64,000 nucleotides of DNA from Blautia schinkii (GTDB taxonomy: Bacteria > Bacillota > Clostridia > Lachnospirales > Lachnospiraceae). The notes below the pieces were generated by a model. The model saw only the letters and a list, made by a program, of their open reading frames with translations. It made no database searches and was not told the DNA's origin. This document shows, in pieces, positions 44,178 to 53,274 of the stretch (positions within the stretch are counted from its first letter, which is position 1; each line of letters starts with the position of its first letter). The stretch is taken from contig NZ_JAAWUO010000008.1 of NCBI RefSeq assembly GCF_013304825.1, positions 1 to 64,000 on the forward strand, in the 5' to 3' direction. A program made the position numbers and the translations under genes.

Positions 44178-45683
44178 ATGAAGAAAAAAATTGCAGGTGT
44201 ACTGACAACAGTACTTGCAGCATCGCTTTTTGTGGGAGGAAATGTACCTGTTACCACACAGGTTGGCAGTATGGCAGCAGAATCACAGGAAGACGAAGAT
44301 ACACAGGCAGATGAGGCAGAAGCTGAAAGCGGCGAAGATACACAGTCTGAGGTGGATGAGGAAGAGGCGAAAGTAGCAGCAGATCCGGAAGATCAGCCGG
44401 CAGCTGCCGAGACACCGGAAGAAGAGGCAAAAGCAGAGAAAGAAACACAGAAACGCGAGGCATCCGAAGATACCTCTTCCAGCACACTTTCAGATGAGAA
44501 AGCACTTCTCAAAAAAGCCAAAAAACTGGCGCAGCAGTATGATTATACAGGTGCGATCTCAACCCTGAAAAACAACTGGAAATTTGCAACCAGTGATAAG
44601 ATGCAGGAAGTAGCAGCAGCCTATATGAAGAAGAGAGATGCCTGCGTGGAATATCCGCTGGAGAAGATCACCCATATATTTTTTCATTCCCTGATCGTGG
44701 ATACAAACAGGGCTTTTGACGGAGATTCCGATGAAGCCGGATATAACCAGATGATGACTACAGTCAGTGAATTTAAAAAGATGCTCCAGATCATGTATGA
44801 TAAGGGGTATGTTCTGGTAAGTCCTCATGATATGGCAGTTGTGAATGACGACGGAACTATGAGTAAAGGCAAGATCATGCTTCCAGAGGGCAAGATCCCG
44901 TTTGTTCTCTCAGAAGATGATGTCAGCTACTATCATTACATGGATGATGACGGATTTGCATCAAAGCTTGTGATCGATGATAACGGAGATATCAAATGTG
45001 AATATACGAAGGCAGACGGAAAGACAGTGACCGGTGATTATGATGTTGTGCCGATCCTGGATTCCTTTATCAAAGAGCATCCGGATTTTTCCTATCACGG
45101 AAGAAAAGGAATCCTGGCTATGACCGGCTATAACGGTGTTCTGGGATATCGTACAGACGGAGCCTATAAGACCGGAAAGAACCTGCAGGACGATCAGAAG
45201 GCTTTTCTAAAGGCTAATCCGGATTTTGATTATGATAAAGAAGTAAAAGCAGCCAAAAAAGTGGCAAAAGCCATGAAGAAAGATGGCTGGGAATTTGCAA
45301 GCCACACCTGGGGGCACAGAAATGCTACAACATCTACAGCAGCCGAGCTGAAAACAGATAACAAGAAATGGGAAAAGTATGTAGCACCTATTCTTGGAAA
45401 AACAGATATGATCATTTTTGCCTTTGGCGCAGATATCGGTGACTGGGAAGGATACACTTCTGATAATGCTAAATATGAGTATTATAAGAGCCGCGGATAT
45501 CGCTATTTCTGCAACGTGGATTCCAGCCAGTACTTTGTACAGATCACAAGTCAATATTTCAGACAGGGAAGAAGAAACCTGGACGGATACAGAATGTATT
45601 ACAATCCGGATATGTTAAGCGATCTTTTTGATGTATCTGAAGTGTGGGATTCATCCAGACCGACACCGGTTCCTGAGATGTAA
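44178..45683 (+). CDS. secreted polysaccharide deacetylase-like protein (paralogue 2)
   Basis: A 501-residue paralogue of the previous protein, with a cleavable signal peptide instead of a cytoplasmic basic domain, and a long acidic Glu/Asp/Ala linker (about 35-115). The catalytic region is closely similar: FVLSEDDVSYYHYMDDDGFA, then ASHTWGHRN, then FRQGRRNLDGYRMYYNP shared almost exactly. The pair arose by tandem duplication, and the products differ mainly in anchoring and linker charge. The substrate is unknown, presumably wall peptidoglycan or glycopolymer. Confidence 0.82.
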   Translation: MKKKIAGVLTTVLAASLFVGGNVPVTTQVGSMAAESQEDEDTQADEAEAESGEDTQSEVDEEEAKVAADPEDQPAAAETPEEEAKAEKETQKREASEDTSSSTLSDEKALLKKAKKLAQQYDYTGAISTLKNNWKFATSDKMQEVAAAYMKKRDACVEYPLEKITHIFFHSLIVDTNRAFDGDSDEAGYNQMMTTVSEFKKMLQIMYDKGYVLVSPHDMAVVNDDGTMSKGKIMLPEGKIPFVLSEDDVSYYHYMDDDGFASKLVIDDNGDIKCEYTKADGKTVTGDYDVVPILDSFIKEHPDFSYHGRKGILAMTGYNGVLGYRTDGAYKTGKNLQDDQKAFLKANPDFDYDKEVKAAKKVAKAMKKDGWEFASHTWGHRNATTSTAAELKTDNKKWEKYVAPILGKTDMIIFAFGADIGDWEGYTSDNAKYEYYKSRGYRYFCNVDSSQYFVQITSQYFRQGRRNLDGYRMYYNPDMLSDLFDVSEVWDSSRPTPVPEM

Positions 45684-45859
45684 ATTAACGTACGTCAGGA
45701 ACATCTGACGCAGTAATTTATGCTCTGCACAGCTGAACTTGATGAAGTAATTTCCAGGAGTGCTATAAGTAAATAAATTTTACAGATAAGCGGGAAAAAG
45801 AGATTATAATTTTACCATACGTGATTTTTTCGAAATGATTTTGATGAAGGGAGTAGGAT

Positions 45860-47152
45860 ATGAAGAAAAAAGCATATCTTGTTGTTCTGGCATTGTGTAC
45901 AGCACTGGCATTTACAGCCTGCGGCACAACAACCGATAAAAAAGAGAATACAAAATCTGCTGCAGAAGCACAGGATACAACAAATACCGATAAGGAAGAT
46001 TCAGGATCAGAGGCCTCTGACAGTGTAGATTCATCAGATAAAGCTGCAGTTTCCGGAGATACAAGACTTGTTTCTGCAGACGATGTCAGCAAGTACGTTA
46101 CTATTGGACAGTATAAAGGGCTTTCCCTTGATAATACTGTGGAAGCTGTGACAGACGATGCTGTTGACGGAAGAGTAGAAGAAGAACTTCAGAACAAGGC
46201 AGAAGAAGTAACAGAAGGCAGCGTTCAGGATGGAGATGTTGTCACCATCAACTATGTAGGAACCAAGGATGGAGTGGCATTTGACGGCGGTACAGCGAAT
46301 AATTATGAGCTGACTATCGGATCCGGAACATTCATTGACGGTTTTGAGGACGGGATCATTGGCATGAAGAAGGGCCAGACAAAAGATCTTGACCTTACAT
46401 TTCCGGATGAGTATCCGTCTGAAGATCTTGCAGGACAGGAAGTTACATTTAAGGTAACTTTACAGAGCTTTAAAAGGGCACCGGAGCTTACTGATGAGTG
46501 GGCTGCCAAGAACACAGACTGTAAGACTGCAGAGGACTATAAAAAAGAAATCCGGAAAACTCTTGAGAGTGAAGCAAAGACAAGCGCACAGAATACGCTG
46601 CGTGAGACAGCATGGAACACTGTGCTCTCAGCATCTGAAGTGAAGGAATATCCTCAGGATGATCTGGACACAGCAAAAACAGAGTTCAGGACACTTTATG
46701 AGAATTATGCAAAACAGGGCGATATGACACTGGAAGATTTTGTGAAAGCCCAGGGAATCTCCATGGATGATTTTGAGGAGCAGGGCAGCCAGTATGCAGA
46801 GTACAAGGTGAAACAGAATCTGATCGTACAGGGAATCATGGATGCTGAGAATATGACACTTGAAGATGAGAAGTCGCTTGCTGTTCAGGATGAACTGATC
46901 CAGGCTTATGGTGTTAAGGATCTGGCGGCACTGGTGGATAAATATGGTCAGGCAGCTGTAGATGAATCCATCGGGCTTCTGAGAGTGGAAGATTTTATCC
47001 TGGATAATGCAACTGTTGAGGAGAAGGTCACAGCCGGTGATACAGAAGGTGAGAACGGAGATGATCCTTCTACAGACGGAAGCAGTGCAGAAGGTGAAGT
47101 AGATGAGGAGCTGGAAACAGCGGAAGCTGCTGATATGGTACCGGCAGAATAA
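45860..47152 (+). CDS. lipoprotein with FKBP-type isomerase and trigger-factor-like C-terminal domain
   Basis: A 430-residue predicted lipoprotein, lipobox FTAC (Cys21). After an acidic Ser/Asp linker comes an FKBP domain (about 123-203, GDVVTINYVGTKDGVAFDGG, IDGFEDGIIGMKKGQTKDL). A helical domain like the substrate-cradling C-terminus of trigger factor follows (about 204-385), and then an acidic tail. The ribosome-binding N-domain of cytoplasmic trigger factor is missing, as expected for an extracytoplasmic foldase. It lies between deacetylase genes and may help fold secreted wall enzymes. The name Tig would be misleading. Confidence 0.83.
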   Translation: MKKKAYLVVLALCTALAFTACGTTTDKKENTKSAAEAQDTTNTDKEDSGSEASDSVDSSDKAAVSGDTRLVSADDVSKYVTIGQYKGLSLDNTVEAVTDDAVDGRVEEELQNKAEEVTEGSVQDGDVVTINYVGTKDGVAFDGGTANNYELTIGSGTFIDGFEDGIIGMKKGQTKDLDLTFPDEYPSEDLAGQEVTFKVTLQSFKRAPELTDEWAAKNTDCKTAEDYKKEIRKTLESEAKTSAQNTLRETAWNTVLSASEVKEYPQDDLDTAKTEFRTLYENYAKQGDMTLEDFVKAQGISMDDFEEQGSQYAEYKVKQNLIVQGIMDAENMTLEDEKSLAVQDELIQAYGVKDLAALVDKYGQAAVDESIGLLRVEDFILDNATVEEKVTAGDTEGENGDDPSTDGSSAEGEVDEELETAEAADMVPAE

Positions 47153-47168
47153 TAACAGAACCTGATGT

Positions 47169-47203
47169 GCGGTTCCTGGAAGTCTTTTCGGGAACCGCCT
47201 TTT
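47169..47203 (+). terminator. terminator after the FKBP lipoprotein gene
   Basis: GCGGTTCC (47169-47176) pairs with GGAACCGC (47191-47198), followed by a short CTTTTG. The T-run is short, so strength is moderate. Confidence 0.6.
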
Positions 47204-47253
47204 GCACGGAAAAGACAGAATAGAAAATTAAGAGATTCTTTCGGGAATTGGCA

Positions 47254-47282
47254 TTGTATTTAAGTGGCAAATGAGGTATGAT
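47254..47282 (+). promoter_or_regulatory. promoter of the third deacetylase gene
   Basis: TTGTAT (47254-47259), 17 bases, TATGAT (47277-47282), about 50 bases before the start codon. Confidence 0.55.
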
Positions 47283-47332
47283 TAAAGGCAGAAATTAAAG
47301 AAAGTTATAGGGATATAAACGGGGATGTAAAA

Positions 47333-48748
47333 ATGGACAAAAGAGTTTTACGTGAACGAATGCGCAGAAAACAGCAGCAGTTGAGACGACGCAGGATGAT
47401 GAAACGTGTGACGTGTGTGATTGCAGCAGTTCTTCTGCTTATTTTTGTTGTCAGAGGCGTAATTCTTCCAATTGCGAATCGCATAGGCGGTGGAAGTAAT
47501 AAAGAGGCGGAGACAGTGAATGTACAGGCGAATGCTTCGGGAGCTTCATCAGATAACAGCACCGGGGATGACACTGCATCGGCAGATACAGCTGATTCAT
47601 CTGAATCATCATCGGACAACAGCAGTACAGATGCTACAGTAATGCCGGTAAAAGGTACAGCAGCAGGAGACAGGCTTTCTGTTATGACACCAGGCTGGCA
47701 TGAGGGTTCCAACGGTAAATGGTATCAGAATCCGGATGGTACATATTATATCAATGGCTTTGCAGAGATTGACGGAACTACATACAGTTTTGATGAGAAT
47801 GGATACATGCAGACAGGCTGGGTTGAGAAAGGTGTGAAGGATTACTATTTCAATGAGGATGGTTCCTATGATCCTTCCAAAAAGCGTCCGATGATCGCAC
47901 TGACCTTTGATGATGGCCCGGGAGAGTACACAGAGACTCTTCTTGATACTGTTGAGAAATATAATATTCATGTTACTTTCTTTATGCTGGGACAGAATGT
48001 GGAAGGTCGTGAATCCACAGTACAGAGAATGCTTAAGCTTGGATGCGAGATCGGAAACCATACCTGGGATCATCCTTCCCAGACACTTCCGAACATGGAT
48101 CTGGATTCTGTTTTACAGGAGTTCCAGAAGACAGATGATGCTCTTGTGAAAGCCTGCGGACAGGCTGCAACTGTCTGCCGTGCACCATATGGTGCCATCA
48201 CAGAGGAGCAGATGACAGCAGTAGACAAGCCGTTCTTTATGTGGTCTACAGATTCTCTTGACTGGAAGCTGATGGACGCAGATGCAGACTATAATGAAAT
48301 CATGAATGACAGCGGACTGGGAGACGGTTCCATTATCCTGATGCATGATATTCATGAGCCATCTGTGAAATGTGCCACAGAGAAACTGATCCCTGAGTTG
48401 ATCAATGAAGGATATAAACTCGTGACAGTCAGTGAGCTTGCAGAGGCTAAGGATGTTACTTTACAGAGTGCTTCCTATTCTGATTTCTGGGACAGCTCCC
48501 TTCAGGCCGGTCGTGTTGCAGGATATGCCGGAAATTCCGATGCCTCCTCTGATGGCAGTGATTCTTCTGAGGACAGCAGTGCGGCAGATGGAGCAGATGT
48601 GAGTGATGGATCTGACGGATCTTCCGACAGCAGTTCTGACGGAAGCGGCGACGGATCTGACGGATATTCCGATGGAAGCAGTGATGGCAGTGATTATTCT
48701 GATGGTTCCGAAGACGGTTCCTATGATGACGGAAGTGAAGAATACTAA
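47333..48748 (+). CDS. polysaccharide deacetylase (NodB/CE4) with wall-binding repeats and S/D/G-rich tail
   Basis: A 471-residue protein: basic N-terminus, membrane helix (about 26-43), Ser/Asp linker, one or two choline-binding-like repeats (about 120-180, NGKWYQNPDGTYYINGF, ENGYMQTGW), and a canonical CE4 domain (about 186-385). The domain has Thr-Phe192-Asp-Asp-Gly, His243 and His247 in NHTWDH, RAPYG, and LMHDIHE. The last 70 residues are almost only Ser, Asp, Gly and Tyr. It probably deacetylates peptidoglycan or another wall polymer. The tail resembles that of the CapA protein at 51083. Confidence 0.9.
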   Translation: MDKRVLRERMRRKQQQLRRRRMMKRVTCVIAAVLLLIFVVRGVILPIANRIGGGSNKEAETVNVQANASGASSDNSTGDDTASADTADSSESSSDNSSTDATVMPVKGTAAGDRLSVMTPGWHEGSNGKWYQNPDGTYYINGFAEIDGTTYSFDENGYMQTGWVEKGVKDYYFNEDGSYDPSKKRPMIALTFDDGPGEYTETLLDTVEKYNIHVTFFMLGQNVEGRESTVQRMLKLGCEIGNHTWDHPSQTLPNMDLDSVLQEFQKTDDALVKACGQAATVCRAPYGAITEEQMTAVDKPFFMWSTDSLDWKLMDADADYNEIMNDSGLGDGSIILMHDIHEPSVKCATEKLIPELINEGYKLVTVSELAEAKDVTLQSASYSDFWDSSLQAGRVAGYAGNSDASSDGSDSSEDSSAADGADVSDGSDGSSDSSSDGSGDGSDGYSDGSSDGSDYSDGSEDGSYDDGSEEY

Positions 48749-48769
48749 ATAATATGTGAGATTAACCAA

Positions 48770-48813
48770 AGAGATCCGGGTGACAAAATGCGTGTCATCC
48801 AGGTCTCTTTTTT
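48770..48813 (+). terminator. terminator after the third deacetylase gene
   Basis: AGAGATCCGGGTGACA (48770-48785) pairs with TGTCATCCAGGTCTCT (48793-48808), with one central mismatch, followed by TTTTTT. Confidence 0.88.
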
Positions 48814-48839
48814 GACTTTATCCGACACTGTCGGATAAT
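48812..48839 (+). promoter_or_regulatory. upstream glgB promoter with perfect dyad in the spacer
   Basis: TTGACT (48812-48817) and GATAAT (48834-48839) are 16 bases apart. The dyad TTATCCGAC (48818-48826) / GTCGGATAA (48830-48838) fills the spacer and reaches into the -10, making it a likely operator. A half-site-like ATCGGAT follows around 48848. The regulator is unknown. Confidence 0.5.
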
Positions 48840-48869
48840 AGACACATATCGGATGGAGGGGGTTTTTCC

Positions 48870-48898
48870 TTGACTGAAAATATAGGGATTGGTATAAT
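48870..48898 (+). promoter_or_regulatory. main promoter of glgB
   Basis: TTGACT (48870-48875), 17 bases, perfect TATAAT (48893-48898), about 70 bases before the glgB start. Confidence 0.75.
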
Positions 48899-48969
48899 TA
48901 TAGAATAAAAAACTCCACTAATAATTGGGGAATGAACGGTGGCAGAACTATAAAGGGAGGTACCTGAAA

Positions 48970-50856
48970 ATGGGAAAGAAATTGCAGTTTACGGAGCTTG
49001 ACCAGTATCTTTTTGGTCAAGGCACGCATTATGATATTTACAGAAAACTGGGGGCTCATCCGGATACGCAGAACCGGAAAAAAGGAGTTTATTTCGCAGT
49101 GTGGGCGCCGAATGCGCAGGCGGTTTCTGTTATAGGTGAATTCAACGGATGGAATAATGAGAAGAATCCTATGAAGAAAGTTGGAACGATTGGTGTTTAT
49201 GAGACATTTATACCTGGAGCCAAGATCGGACAACTGTATAAATTTTACATTACGGGAGCTCATGGTGAAGAGCTTTACAAGGCAGACCCGTATGCCAATG
49301 AAGCTGAGCTGCGTCCAGGAACTGCATCCCGGATCACAGATATTACCAACTATAAATGGAAAGATGTTACCTGGATGAAGAACCGTGAGAATTTTGATCC
49401 GGATACAAGTGCCATGTCCATTTATGAGGTACATCCGGGTTCCTGGATGAAACATCCGCAGTCAGAGCAGGATGAGGACGGATTCTATTCCTACAAAGAG
49501 CTGGCACCGAAGCTTGCCCAATATGTTAAGAAGATGGGGTATACACATGTTGAGCTTATGGGTATTGCCGAACATCCTTTTGACGGTTCCTGGGGATATC
49601 AGGTAACCGGCTATTATGCACCGACATCCCGTTATGGAACTCCGCAGGATTTCAAATATCTTGTTGATTATCTTCACCGTCAGAAGATAGGCGTTATTCT
49701 TGATTGGGTACCTGCCCATTTTCCGAAAGATGCCCATGGACTTGTCAATTTTGACGGTACAGCTGTATATGAACATGCAGATCCGAGACAGGGTGAGCAT
49801 CCGGACTGGGGAACCAAGATTTATAATTATGGTCGTCCTGAGGTCAAGAACTTCCTGATCGCCAATGCCCTTTACTGGGTGGAGGAGTGCCATGTTGACG
49901 GTCTTCGTGTGGATGCAGTTGCTTCTATGCTTTATCTTGATTATGGTAAGAAGGATGGAGAATGGGTTGCCAATAAATTCGGCGGCAACAAGAATCTTGA
50001 AGCTATTGAATTCTTTAAACACCTGAATACAGTTGTGCTTGGAAGAAACCATGGAACTGTGATGATCGCAGAGGAGTCCACAGCATGGCCAATGGTAACA
50101 GGCAAGGCTGAGGATGACGGACTTGGATTTTCCCTGAAATGGAATATGGGATGGATGAACGACTTCCTGGAATATATGAAGCTGGATCCGTATTTCCGTA
50201 AATTTAACCACAATAAAATGACTTTTTCTATGACATATGCCTACAGTGAGAAGTATGTTCTTGTTCTTTCCCACGATGAGGTTGTACATCTGAAGTGCTC
50301 TATGCTTGAGAAAATGCCGGGAGAACTGGATGATAAATTCAAGAACCTGAAAGCAGGTTATACATTCATGTTTGGCCACCCCGGTAAGAAGCTTCTTTTT
50401 ATGGGACAGGATTTCGGTCAGCTGCGCGAGTGGAGTGAAGCGAGAGAGCTTGACTGGTATCTTCTTGGAGAGGAGAATCATCAGAAGCTGCAGCAGTATG
50501 TCAGTGATCTTCTCCATCTGTATAAGAAGTATCCGGCACTTTACGGATCAGATAATGATCCGTCAGCATTTGAGTGGATTAATGCCAATGACGGTGACAG
50601 AAGCATTTTCAGCTTTATCCGTAAATCTCCGACAGGCCGCAATAATATTCTGGTCGTATGTAACTTCACACCGGTGGCACGCCCGGATTACCGTGTAGGG
50701 GTACCGAAGAAAAAACAGTACAAACTGGTCCTTAATGAGCAGGGACTTCTGGAGAAAGGCAAGGCATTCAAGGCTGAGAAGAAAAACTGCGACAACCGCG
50801 AATTCTCCTTTGCATATCCGCTGGAGCCGTATGGAATTGGCGTATTTACATATTGA
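48970..50856 (+). CDS. glgB: 1,4-alpha-glucan branching enzyme
   Basis: A 628-residue GH13 branching enzyme that forms alpha-1,6 branches in glycogen. An N-terminal CBM48 region (about 15-130, GVYFAVWAPNAQAVSVIGEFNGW) precedes the catalytic barrel. DWVPAHFPKD, GLRVDAVASMLYLDYG (nucleophile Asp), IAEESTAWP (acid/base Glu) and LVLSHDEVVH are the conserved regions. The ATG at 48970 follows AGGGAGGTACCTGAAA; an upstream GTG frame is rejected. Other glg genes are not in the window. Confidence 0.95.
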   Translation: MGKKLQFTELDQYLFGQGTHYDIYRKLGAHPDTQNRKKGVYFAVWAPNAQAVSVIGEFNGWNNEKNPMKKVGTIGVYETFIPGAKIGQLYKFYITGAHGEELYKADPYANEAELRPGTASRITDITNYKWKDVTWMKNRENFDPDTSAMSIYEVHPGSWMKHPQSEQDEDGFYSYKELAPKLAQYVKKMGYTHVELMGIAEHPFDGSWGYQVTGYYAPTSRYGTPQDFKYLVDYLHRQKIGVILDWVPAHFPKDAHGLVNFDGTAVYEHADPRQGEHPDWGTKIYNYGRPEVKNFLIANALYWVEECHVDGLRVDAVASMLYLDYGKKDGEWVANKFGGNKNLEAIEFFKHLNTVVLGRNHGTVMIAEESTAWPMVTGKAEDDGLGFSLKWNMGWMNDFLEYMKLDPYFRKFNHNKMTFSMTYAYSEKYVLVLSHDEVVHLKCSMLEKMPGELDDKFKNLKAGYTFMFGHPGKKLLFMGQDFGQLREWSEARELDWYLLGEENHQKLQQYVSDLLHLYKKYPALYGSDNDPSAFEWINANDGDRSIFSFIRKSPTGRNNILVVCNFTPVARPDYRVGVPKKKQYKLVLNEQGLLEKGKAFKAEKKNCDNREFSFAYPLEPYGIGVFTY

Positions 50857-50988
50857 TAAATTATTGGCTGACAAATGCTTTCTGACAATACAGTGAAACC
50901 CTGTAAAGGGGAACTGCGTGTGCGTCAGTGTTCAGTATGGAGTTAATTTGCCGATAGGATCAACAGAGCTGAATATGATAATAAAATA

Positions 50989-51047
50989 CCGGGAACAGAG
51001 AAAACTGAAAGCAGTAAATTCAGATTTCTCCGGTTCCCGGCGTTTTT
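50989..51047. terminator. bidirectional terminator between glgB and the CapA-like gene
   Basis: CCGGGAAC (50989-50996) and GTTCCCGG (51033-51040) form the base of an extended stem that includes GAGAAA/TTTCTC and CTGAA/TTCAG, followed by CGTTTTTATT. It lies between convergent genes. Confidence 0.8.
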
Positions 51048-51082
51048 ATTAAGAATTGATTAGTTTTTTACCTGGTAAAGGA

Positions 51083-52717
51083 TTATTCTTCGCTATCATC
51101 ATAATAGCTGTCATCGTAAGAACCGTCGTCGTAAGAACTGTCATCATATGATCCGTCATCAGAACCATCGTCAGAACTGTCATCGGAGGAGCCTTCTGCA
51201 CTGCCAGAACTATTGTCTGCAGTATTGAAGGATTCGGAAGTGATGTCAATGCCTTTGTCTGCGTAATATTGTTCAGCAGTGATGGAAGCAGTATCTTCTA
51301 CCACGTTTCCTGATGAGTCGATCATGTTCAGATCTGTATTAATGGTTACGTCAAGAAGATTGGTTCCTGTGGATGGAGTTACGTTCATGGACATGATCTC
51401 ATTGAATTTCTTTTTCAGGTTATCCAGTGTGAATACACCATCACCAATGTATTTCTGTACACCGTTCTGGGAAGCAAGTTCTTCTGTGTAATCAGAAAGC
51501 ATGTAAGGACCGAATTCACCGGAATCACTGTTATAGTGCATTACCAGAGGCTCTACTGTTGGTGTAAGGATCTTAACAGAGGTCTTGCCGTCCTTCGCAG
51601 TTTTCTGGATGGTGAATTTTGCCATTCCGCCAAGAAGCTCTTCCAGCTTCTGCTGTGTAGATACAAAGTTTCCAAGGGAATAAAAGACAACAGTCTCATT
51701 TCCTTTATCATCGGTAAGGCGGCCGTATGGCTGGAGTACATGAGGGTGACCGCCAATGATGACGTTTACTCCCTGTTCCATAAGGTATGCAGCCCACTGT
51801 TTCTCATATTCATTTGGCATGGTTTCATCTTCCGTGCCCCAGTGTGCAACGAAGATAATGCAGTCTGCCTGCTGTTTGGCTTTCTGGATCATGGTGGTGA
51901 TCTTATCCTTGCGGATCATATCGATCATGTAGTCTTTTCCTTCGATACCGCCTACGTTTGTACCGTAGGTGTAATCCAAAAATGCGATCTTGATGCCGTT
52001 TACTTCGCGGATCTTGACAGTATCGGCATCCTCCTGGGAATCATGGATTCCAATAAGCGTGACATCCGGATAATTTGTTTTCCAGAAATTCAGAGTGTCT
52101 GTGAGAAATCCTTCACCGAAGTCATCAATATGATTGTTGGCAGATTCGACTACGTTAAATCCGGCCTTTATGATGGCATCGCCTACTTCCGTTGGTGTTG
52201 CAAAAGACGGGTAGGAGCTTACATTGTCGTGATCGGTTGTAAATACAGTTTCCTGATCGATCATCCTGATGTCGGCATCTTTGATGGCATCTGTGATGTG
52301 GGTATAGATTTTGTCATAATTCCAGGTTCCGTCTTCGGAAACGCCTGCATCAATAAGACTCTGGTGATAAAGATTATCGCCAACTGCAATGACAGATGCT
52401 GTTGTTACATCGCCGGTAGCAGCTTCTGTCTCCTGTTTTTCTTTTGCTGTGACAGCCTTTTTCTGGGCATCTATAGCTGGTTTTCGGATCAGACGGTAAT
52501 CCAGCTGGTTAAACAAAATGACCAGAATGGCCAGGACAGCAACAGAAGCCAGAAGACTTGTCCGGGCATTGCTGCGCTCACGGAAGTTCAGCGGAATGTT
52601 TTCTTTAAAATTTCGCTTAACAGCTTTCCTGTTTTCACGCGCCTCCCGGAAATTCTGAAGCCGCTCCGGAAGATTTTCCCTTTTAAAGGGATTGTTGAAG
52701 TTCGGTGGAAATTTCAT
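51083..52717 (-). CDS. CapA family protein (poly-gamma-glutamate synthesis-like metallophosphatase fold)
   Basis: A 544-residue membrane-anchored protein. A basic N-terminal cytoplasmic part and a helix (about 54-70) are followed by an extracytoplasmic CapA/PgsA domain (about 105-400). Its blocks are SVIAVGDNLYHQSLID, FNVVESANNHIDDFGEGF, VFVAHWGTEDE-like and IIGGHPHVLQPYG. The His/Asp/Asn pattern suggests a metal-dependent phosphoesterase fold. The C-terminal 45 residues are Ser/Asp/Gly/Tyr-rich. No pgsB or pgsC partner is nearby, so poly-glutamate synthesis itself is not indicated. It may act on wall polymer attachment. The start ATG follows CAAGGTAAATCATAA. Confidence 0.85.
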   Translation of the reverse strand: MKFPPNFNNPFKRENLPERLQNFREARENRKAVKRNFKENIPLNFRERSNARTSLLASVAVLAILVILFNQLDYRLIRKPAIDAQKKAVTAKEKQETEAATGDVTTASVIAVGDNLYHQSLIDAGVSEDGTWNYDKIYTHITDAIKDADIRMIDQETVFTTDHDNVSSYPSFATPTEVGDAIIKAGFNVVESANNHIDDFGEGFLTDTLNFWKTNYPDVTLIGIHDSQEDADTVKIREVNGIKIAFLDYTYGTNVGGIEGKDYMIDMIRKDKITTMIQKAKQQADCIIFVAHWGTEDETMPNEYEKQWAAYLMEQGVNVIIGGHPHVLQPYGRLTDDKGNETVVFYSLGNFVSTQQKLEELLGGMAKFTIQKTAKDGKTSVKILTPTVEPLVMHYNSDSGEFGPYMLSDYTEELASQNGVQKYIGDGVFTLDNLKKKFNEIMSMNVTPSTGTNLLDVTINTDLNMIDSSGNVVEDTASITAEQYYADKGIDITSESFNTADNSSGSAEGSSDDSSDDGSDDGSYDDSSYDDGSYDDSYYDDSEE

Positions 52718-52854
52718 TTATGATTTACCTTGACTTTCTTTAAAATATCGATTTTTTGCTGTAAAATTTATTATAGCAGATTTTTCAGGGGGTGGGAAGA
52801 GGGGAGAGATGTTGGTTTGTGTTGAGACTTTTTGTTTTAAAGAGGAGTATAAAA

Positions 52855-53274
52855 ATGAGTGTTTATAAACGTAAAGCACAGTATCATGAAACGGATCAGA
52901 TGGGAATCATCCATCATTCCAATTATATTAAATGGATGGAGGAAGCCCGGATTGCGTTTATGGGAGAGATGGGATTTGGCTATGGTGAGGTTGAGAAACG
53001 GGGAATCGTTTCTCCTGTAGCCGGAGTTTCAGTTTCTTATAAGAAGCCGGTTCTGTTTGATGATGAAGTGGAGATCACAGTTTCTGTGAAAAAGTACAAT
53101 GGTGCAGTTCTGGAGCTGGAGTATGAATTTTATAATGCAACGAGAAATGAGAGCTGTACGGTAGCCTCCTCGAAGCATTGCTTTACAAAAGACGGAAAAC
53201 TGGTATCACTGAAGAGGGAAATCCCTGAACTGGATGAACTGTTCAGGAAGAGTCTGAAAGGAGAGAATGCCTGA
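52855..53274 (+). CDS. acyl-CoA thioesterase, YbgC/4-hydroxybenzoyl-CoA thioesterase family
   Basis: A 139-residue hotdog-fold protein. HETDQMGIIHHSNYIKWMEE carries the catalytic Asp and the His-Asn region of the YbgC family. VSVSYKKPVLFDDEVEI is the second block. AGAGGAGTATAAAA sets the ATG at 52855; the longer frame from 52792 is rejected. It shares an A with the start of the next gene (TGATG), so the two are coupled. The substrate is unknown. Confidence 0.9.
   Translation: MSVYKRKAQYHETDQMGIIHHSNYIKWMEEARIAFMGEMGFGYGEVEKRGIVSPVAGVSVSYKKPVLFDDEVEITVSVKKYNGAVLELEYEFYNATRNESCTVASSKHCFTKDGKLVSLKREIPELDELFRKSLKGENA

Noticed and set aside
45690-45708. Hairpin CGTCAG/CTGACG after the second deacetylase
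   Set aside because: No T-run follows, stem is only six base pairs; not called as terminator.
49462-50517. Minus-strand frame (351 codons) opposite glgB
   Set aside because: Antisense shadow of a clear GH13 enzyme.
51536-52723. Long plus-strand frame (395 codons) opposite the CapA-like gene
   Set aside because: Antisense shadow; the CapA protein on the minus strand has clear domain motifs.
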